A DNA stretch of 64,000 bases, from contig OX328124.1 of NCBI GenBank assembly GCA_946811695.1, positions 28,638,148-28,702,147 on the forward strand, given 5' to 3'. Below, in pieces: positions 57,247-64,000 of the stretch; the stretch's first letter is position 1, and every line of letters begins with the position of its first letter. Under the pieces are notes generated by a model. That model made no database searches. It was not told where the DNA came from and saw nothing but the letters and a program-made list of their open reading frames with translations. Made by a program: the position numbers and the translations under genes. Origin of the DNA: Gonocerus acuteangulatus. Taxonomy: Eukaryota > Arthropoda > Insecta > Hemiptera > Coreidae.

Positions 57247-59935
57247 TCATGGTAGCTGGTCACGGGGCCAAAGTCTCTTAAGCCTCCTGGGAAGGTCTTT
57301 AGGGTGGGCCTGAGTGGAAAGGGATTGACCTCTAGGATTTAGGTGGGATGACAATTTGAAATGAAACGTCAGGAAGCGGGATTTGGCGAGGTCGTTTACG
57401 AAAGGAATATTAAGGTCGTTGTGTAGGGTTTTGTTGGAGACATAAAAGGGAGCATTGACTATTCTACGAAGGACTTTGGATTGGAATGCTTGTATTCGTT
57501 GTATGTTTGAGTGTTTTGTTGTTCCCCATAATTCGAGTCCGTAAGTCCAGATAGGTCTGATTATAGTTTTGTAAATAGTAAGTTTGTTTTGTGTCGTAAG
57601 CTTTGAAGTAGGTCCAAGTAGTCGTCGTAGGAGTCCATATCTCCTGTTCAGCTCTAGTCTTTTCAGTCGTGTGTGTGGGTTCCATATGAGTCTGATGTCT
57701 AGTAGAAGTCCCAGGTAACGTACTTCATTCGATGTTCGAGTTGACGTCTGCAAATGAATACAGGAGGGCAGGCGCTCCTATTAATAGTGAATGTAACTTG
57801 AAAGCATTTTTCGGGGTTCACTTTAATTTTCCACAAGTTGCACCATTTCTCGACAGACTCAAGGTGCTCCTGTAGTTGCTGGGAAGCTGTAGAGGGATCA
57901 GGGGAAGAGGAAAATAAGGCTGTTTCATCGGCGTAGTTCGTAATGTGGGTAGTCGGATGAGTGGGGATTTCTGCCGTGTACAGGAGGTAAAGGACAGGAC
58001 CTAGGATGCTGCCTTGTGGGACGCCTGAGGATATGGGTCGAGAGGAGGACAAGGTAGTACCAGACCTTGCTTGAAAGGAACGATTCGAGAGGTAGGATTG
58101 AAGGATGAGGTAGTATGTGTGAGGTAAAATACGCTTTACTTTGTATAACAACCCCGGGTGCCAAACCCGATCGAACGCTTTGGCGACGTCGAGGAAGGCA
58201 CTCGTGCAGTAGTTTTTACATTCAAGCGCGTAGGATATTGTTTCAACAACGCTAAAGCATTGTTGGATGGTGGAGTGCCGGGAGCGGAAACCGAACTGGT
58301 GGTCAGGAATGGAATTGGAGGATGTAACGATGGGAAGGATTCTCTTCAGGAAAAGTTTTTCAAAAATTTTGGACATGATTGGGAGTAAGCTTATAGGGCG
58401 ATAGGAGGATGGTGTATTTGGAGGTTTTTGGGGTTTTGGGATAAGAATTATTATTGAGTGTTTCCATGGTTTGGGGAAATGAGTAGTTCTTAGGATTGAA
58501 TTGAATATGTAGGTAAAAAAGATTATGGCTTTCTGGGGTAGGTTTTTAGGATCAGGGAAGTAATTAGGTCATACCAAGAGGATTTCCTGGGGAGATGCTT
58601 AATGATGTATTTTACATCTGCAGGATGAAAAGCTTTGAGAGGAGCGGAGAGAGGAAGAGGGTGGTCAAGGTAATCGTGAACCAGCTGGTCGTGGATAGAA
58701 TTTGTATTTGGGTGCGGAGAAAAAGTGGATTCGAGATGTGCGGCAAAAACTTCGGCCTTATCTTCATCGCTCCTTGCCCATCTGCCGTCACTGCGTTGGA
58801 GAGGATGAGGAACGGTATGAAATTTTAGGATTTTACGGGTAGCAGTCCAAAGGGAATTATCTTTTGTGGATAGGGTTTGAAGATAATCATTGAATGATTT
58901 TGATCGACATTCGGAAAGGGCCTGTTTTAGAATTCGACAGAGTTTGTTGAAGGAGGTACGGTGAGAGGGATAGCGGGTTCTCTGCCAGAGAGCTCTTGCT
59001 CGGCGCTTGGCGGTTAGAAGGTCCTGGATGTGGTCTGGAAGCTGAGGTTTGGGATGGAAAGGGATGTGTGTTCTTAGTCGACATGATTTTGTGACACTGT
59101 CCTGGATGGCTTTAGTGAACATAAGAATGGCAGTGTCGACATCTGATGGGGTTTTGAGGGGGACAGTGAGGTCAATGGAAGCGGTAAGGATTTCTTGAAA
59201 TAATTCCCAGTTGATAGGACCTTGGATGAGGCTAGGATACTGGGCAAGACGTTGAGGAACGGTATCTAGCTTAAGGAGAATGGCTGAGTGATCTGAGGAT
59301 AGATCAAGCAGTGACTGCACTGAGTAGGATATACTTCCTAGGCAAGAAGAGATGAAGAAATCGACCAAGTCTGGAGTTCGAGAGGGAACTGTTGGCCAGT
59401 AGGTGGGAGTGTTTGTGGAAATGGATTGGTAGTTTTGGGATTGTAGGATGTCGTATAGGATTCTGCCACGGGAGTTTGTGAGACGGCTTCCCCATCTGGG
59501 ATGTTTTGCGTTGAAATCAGCCCCTATGAGGAAGCGAGGACCAAAGGATTTGAATAGTGAAAGGAATTCAGGATGGTGGATGGTACTATTAGGGGAAAAA
59601 TATGCAGCCGATATTATGAAATTGTGAGAGGAAAGGGAAAGGGATATTGAACTTACCTGAATATTGTCTGTCGAGATTGTGGAGTGAAGAAAATGAGCCA
59701 CTGAGTTCTTCACAAGGACAGCTGCTCCGTTGTGGGCTACAGATGGATGATCAGCCCTGTAAGATGCGTATCCTGGGACTGAAAAATGGTGTTTGTTGAG
59801 TAAGTGGGTTTCCGTTATCAGTGCAATGTCGATGTCTTTTTCTGTGAGTAGAAGTTCCAGTTTGAGTCGTCGTGTTGTAAGTCCGTTTGCATTCCATAGA
59901 AGTATGGTGTGAGAAGTATTAAGGGGTGGAATCAT
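57247..59935 (-). pseudogene. Jockey-like LINE ORF2 (endonuclease-reverse transcriptase)
   Basis: The ATG (59935-59933) overlaps the ORF1 stop as ATGA, suggesting coupled translation. An apurinic-type endonuclease comes first, with LLWNANGLTTRRL, ETH, GADFNAKHPRWGS, TPTYWP and SSDHSA all present. RT follows with SYRPISLLP, FLDVAKAFDRVWHPGLL and GVPQGSILGPVLY. The palm box reads YADE instead of YADD, a catalytic change. The C-terminus ends RRLKRLWPRDQLP. Frameshifts near 58,540 and 57,740 break it into three frames. Inactive. Confidence 0.92.
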
Positions 59936-60613
59936 TTTAGGAGTTTAGGTAGAAGGTCGGTTATAAGGGAAGTCATAAGGGAAATAAGTGGGGTTATCAA
60001 GGTTTCAAGTTTGTTGAGGAATGCGGACATGATAGTGAATGGGTCTTGTGGTTTTGGAGGATTAGGTGTCTTGGGAGTTTGTTCAACATTTTTAGGGAAA
60101 TCATTTATCTGGGAGGTTGAAGATTGAATAAAAGTGGGAATACAGGGTGTGGATAATGGTTTTTCCTTTTGAAGGGTTGGAAAGGATTTGTTTTGTGGTT
60201 GTTTGGAGGTTGAAGAGAGAAGAGAGGCGTACGAAACGTTTGGCCGATGAGGTGGAGACAGCGTAGTCTTCGATGGTTGATGCAGTGGTGGAGGGCGATG
60301 ACATGAAGCATCTCTCCGGGTAGTCTCTGTGGTCGATGTCTGGTATGCGTTGGTCACTCTGGATCTTGAGCGCTCTCTGTGTGACTTCAGTGCGCGGAGA
60401 GTTCTTTACACCTGACATCCTCGGTAGTTGGCAGGGTGATTTTCACCACAGTTCGCACAGGAAGCTGGGAGTTCTGTAGATTTAGTGCAGTCCTTCGAGT
60501 TATGCTCATCGCCGCATTTCACACATTTAGGAGCGTGGCTGCAGTATCCCTGTGTGTGATTGTATTCCTGACATTTGAAACACTGAGTCAGACCTTTCCG
60601 ACGACGAGGCTCT
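59932..60613 (-). pseudogene. Jockey-like LINE ORF1 (gag-like, zinc knuckles), broken
   Basis: The upstream end encodes GLTQCFKCQEYNHTQGYCSH, APKCVKCGDEHNSKDC and CANCGENHPANYRGC, three knuckles typical of Jockey-group ORF1, then a stop. After frame changes near 60,400 the proline-rich region and the C-terminal helical tail (60357-59932) follow. ORF1 proteins bind the element RNA. The N-terminal half is missing. Confidence 0.85.
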
Positions 60614-60709
60614 TAAGGTTGATTTAATGAAACAATTCGGAAGTGCCGACTAGAAAATTTCGCGTTTCAGAACCCCTAGAGACCGAAAATAACGGTGGTT
60701 CAAATTTGT

Positions 60710-60747
<38 letters not shown>

Positions 60748-61857
60748 CTGTTCGCTCATTTCTGGCCTTCCTAATGGTCCGATTTTGATGAAATTTCGTA
60801 CAAAAATCTGTCGTCCAATTTGAAAGGTCAAGTTCGTTAACCAGCAAAATCCGCAAACTGGAAACGGCGTTTGGGGCGAAATTCGCGCAAAAAAATCGTA
60901 ACGCTTACATTTTTGAGCTCATATGCTTATAAGTACTCGTTTAATAGGCTTCTTGGCCTATGAAAACGAATGAAACCATTTTTAAGTCGATAGCTTTAAC
61001 CGTTTTCGAGGAAAATGGAAAAATATTTGCTGAATAACGTTTTTGGTTTGGGTACTTAAAATCATGGGATTCAGTTGAAACATCTTCTGCATGTTCAACA
61101 TTCATCAAAACTAATATGTTAAACTTTTGGTTACATTTTGAGTTAAGGAAGGGTTAGAATAAAATATTTTATGAACAGACATGAAAAGTTTTGGGGACTT
61201 CGTATACATTTATTAATATCTCGAACACGGTTGGGAAATCGTGGTAGGTGGATGGAAACTATTTGAAAGCTTACTAAATTCTCTAAAAAAAAAGATTCTA
61301 AACCTATTTTTGATTAGGTTATGTCAATCGGAGAAATAAGTGCTTAAAACATAAAAGTAATTGATTTTGCTTATTCGAACTGTTCTTTTTGTCTGTTTTT
61401 ATTCCTTGTTATTTTTTAACTGCTTATAGTTGGATAATGTATTTGATAATAAATCAGGTTAGGAAATATAAGGAAAACAATTTAATCTTAGAGATATGGA
61501 TTCCCAAGATATAGCTTTTCAAATGCCTAGCGGGGCCCTTCCTAGGGCGGGGACCCATCCAGGTAAGATCGTAAATAAGACCTTTCTTGAAAGTAAAGAT
61601 GGAACTGTCAACTTTGGTCCTCCTCTGTCTCCCGGCACTTTCATTGCTGACGAAGGCTACCAATGAGTAGCCAAAACGTCCTAAATATAGATTTTTTAAC
61701 AAAAATCGTATTGAGGTTTCTTTAGCCGAATCCCAACCATTCCATCTTTACTTATCACCTCGACGGCTAACTATTTAATCTTCATGCTTTCTAGAAATGT
61801 GGAGAGATAAGAACGGAACCGCGCTAAGATGATGCAGTTCCTGCGAGTCGGACTTTT

Positions 61858-63087
61858 ATTTTTGTAATTCTTATATTAGGTAAATGTATTTGTGTTTTAA
61901 ACAGGATAGTTAAAATTTGAACCAATTTTCTGTTGTTAGAAATAGATGGGTTGAAAAATATGAGTACCTTTGCATAAATTCCTAGCAACCTGAAAATTTG
62001 CATGAAAGATAGGGACAACATTATAAGGGAATTGGGAAAAGCCCTTATCGATCCCATGAGTGCAAAGAATTTTTTTCGATGTCAAAGTTCGCTAAAAAAG
62101 GTTTTTAGGAATTTTCAGCGAAACGTTTTGTTTTATGGTAAAAATAGTTGAGACAAAAATTGTAGATCGTGCAATTATGTACAAAACTTCATTACACTTC
62201 ACTTTCATTAGATTAACCATTTCTGAGAAAAGGTGATTCCAGAATTATCTTTAGTTTCATTCAACATAATATGCTAGACTCGGCTGGAAGTTTGTCGAGG
62301 AAACAATACTATGGCTGGCTACATGCTCCTCTTTCTAAGGTCCTGACAATAAGTACCGTTACAGCCCCAGCCATAAACATCCAAAAATGACCTGCTTGAC
62401 ATTTGATAATATTAAACTCGTGAAGTAGTTCCACTTTTTGTGTCTCTGTTTACTTGAGTTATTAATTTTTATTTATGTTGTACGCCTTATTTTTTAATTG
62501 GATGCTGTTATTTTGATTGCATTTTTCTTTTTAATAAAACAAAGCTAGTAAATGAGAAGGATGTTCACGCTTATAGAGAAAATAATTTTGGAGGGGACTG
62601 GGAGAATTTCGGGGGGGGGCTGAAAGGATTTTGGGGATATGGGATAATAAAAATCTAGAACATGGAATAGTTAGACAATTAAAACGCTATTAAGCCCAAA
62701 AGAAATTATTTTTTTTCTGAAATAAGTGATCTTATTATTATTTTTAAGGTTTTTACGACACATTTTTACCGATTGCGGGGGGGTGCAGCCCTCTCAGCCC
62801 CCCCTTATATACGCCCATGCATTTTTTTGTTATATTTTATTGATAGAGTTTTACTTTAGAATGAGAGCTGGATTGTGTAATTTCCGCTTCTGTGCAAGTT
62901 ACTACTGCCGGTTTCCCTGACGCCTTAATATCACTTTTATTCGAGATGTTCGAGAGAATGTTGACAATTTTCACGAGATATATATAAAAAAAAAGAAGTT
63001 TATTTCTATTCTAAGATTTTCAAATGACATTAGGGATAAGAACGAAACCGCGCTAAGATGATGCAGTTCCTCCGAGTTGGACTTTTT
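61858..63087 (+). mobile_element. Family A element, copy A6, 5'-truncated, in tandem with A5
   Basis: Begins inside the A body (61,860-61,960 matches 21,360-21,470 of A1) directly after the A5 3' end. It carries element B3 at the same internal position as B1 in A1, and ends CGAAACCGCGCTAAGATGAT, GCAGTTCCTCCGAGTTGG, ACTTTTTT. Confidence 0.7.
62566..62822 (+). mobile_element. Element B, copy B3
   Basis: The left end is diverged. A run of 9 G then CTGAAAGGATT follows, and the right end is TTATATACGCCCATG. The downstream flank (AGAATGAGAGCTGGATTGTG) matches the flank of B1, so B1 and B3 derive from one insertion in an ancestral A element. Confidence 0.75.
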
Positions 63088-63445
63088 TATTAATGGGTAC
63101 CTTGGTGTTACTGATCCTAGCAGTCGAAGCAGCAAGGGGAAAATCAGGGGAAAATATATTGATATTTCATATTCTTCCCCTTGTTTTTTAAAACATGGAA
63201 CCATGTTGTAAAATTATGTAACTTAATTATCTTCTCTTTTACCTATGTCTAATTGGTTGTGTAATTGCACGTAACCCAGGAACTTATATGATTGTTCTTT
63301 GATTTTAGTTGAAAATGATCTTGTGGATTGAAATGTAGCTGCATCGCTAACGTACCCAAGAAATTACAGATTTTGACACTGCCTCATTATCCTAACCTCA
63401 TTATTTAAATACATTTTTTGTCTAAATTTATTGGACAAAGAATAA
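63088..63445. other. AT-rich spacer
   Basis: Nothing recognised. Confidence 0.5.
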
Positions 63446-64000
63446 AAAGTCCGTCACGCAGGAGCTGCATAACTAAGCACTTTCCTCAGAATTTGAGTAG
63501 TGTAGATTGCTTTCCAGAACAATTTGCTTAAAATATCCTACATAAATAAAATAAAAACATGAATAGTTCTCTTTTAAATTTGTAATGAGTAACTGATCAA
63601 TTAATAATTTGCTTCCAGAGTTATGTTTACACATGGTACCTATTACACTTCGTAATAAATACAAAAAACCTCATATTATCGTATTTTGATCTAACGCAGG
63701 AACAGGATACAGTCACTCTAGTGGTAGAAAGCGCTCCTTGCGGCGGCTTTGTGAACCTACGTCTGACGGGCTTTTCTATTGAAATATATTACAAATTAAA
63801 CCCCCGCTTTCCGATTGACCGATTCAGCTCATTTCTACAACACTTCTTTCTCATGAGTTACCCACGACGTATACCGCGTTTCGTTACAATACAGCAGAAA
63901 TTACGACCGGTATGAGTATATTAAGTATTTGGGTCAGGAGTAAACCCCCCCTTCTAATGAACCGATTTAGTTTATTTTTACAACAGTTATTTACCTGTGG
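63446..64000 (-). mobile_element. Family C element, copy C3, cut by window end
   Basis: The 3' terminus (left side) AAAAAGTCCGTCACGCAGGA matches C1 and C2. The 142-bp units begin at about 63795, and a second starts at 63937. The 5' end lies beyond the window. Confidence 0.8.

Larger units (their letters stand above)
57078..60613 (-). mobile_element. Jockey-like LINE, nearly full length
   Basis: A 12-bp duplication TAAGGTTGATTT lies at 57066-57077 and 60614-60625. The 3.5-kb element runs from the zinc-knuckle part of ORF1 to a poly(A) seen as a T-run at about 57075-57092. The first part of ORF1 and the 5' UTR are missing. Confidence 0.9.
57023..61857 (+). mobile_element. Family A element, copy A5, split by a LINE
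   Basis: Begins TTAGCGCGGTTCCTCCC with the hairpin. It is interrupted after GGTTGATTT by a LINE and resumes at 60614, where the (AT)n tract (60715-60741), the 430-bp unit and the 3' end GCAGTTCCTGCGAGTCGGAC, TTTT follow. Its 3' end joins directly to copy A6. Confidence 0.85.

Overview
This is AT-rich nuclear DNA of an arthropod, almost certainly an insect. The evidence is a divergent insect-type gustatory receptor gene with phase-0 3' introns, Jockey-like and R2-like LINEs, tRNA-derived SINEs, and Harbinger-, piggyBac-, mariner- and hAT-type DNA transposon remains. The order cannot be resolved from the window. No bacterial features, operons, rRNA genes or free-standing tRNA genes were seen. 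Nearly everything between the few host exons is layered mobile DNA. || Layout: 1-9.4 kb holds a 5'-truncated LINE tail, a 99-bp tandem array with splice-like signals, and a candidate non-autonomous Helitron (3.0-8.6 kb) invaded by a Jockey-like LINE with a 13-bp target duplication. 9.4-17 kb holds a Harbinger-type element with a MADF remnant, an inverted-repeat element, a Helitron coding remnant and a SINE. 17.1-22.5 kb is a nest: family D is split by a family A element, which carries a LINE tail, an R2-like LINE and a G/C-run element (B). 24.8-27.5 kb holds two head-to-tail family C elements and an 88-bp satellite. 27.5-40 kb carries mariner, SINE, RNase H-LINE, Jockey and hAT remains and a 64-bp minisatellite. 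|| The only host gene recognised is a minus-strand gustatory-receptor-like gene at 40,384-54,801. Its four exons total about 367 codons. Its introns of about 9.9, 2.3 and 1.1 kb hold family A, a piggyBac-type element, an array of 11 alternating hairpins, a twin-primed LINE, and an inverted-repeat DNA transposon that itself contains a deleted Gypsy-type element. Two one-base shifts lie in or near homopolymers in exon 1, so the copy is either a pseudogene or carries assembly errors. 55-64 kb is again families A and C, with one A copy invaded by a nearly full-length Jockey-like LINE. || Two observations stand out. First, families A and C have different bodies but the same architecture and nearly the same 3' terminus; a split copy of family D gives a near-empty-site comparison showing insertion inside a run of T. 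This points to Helentron-like rolling-circle transposition. Second, 46.4-46.8 kb holds hairpins whose loops are conserved while stems differ in two classes with paired changes, a structured-nucleic-acid signature I cannot match to a known element.
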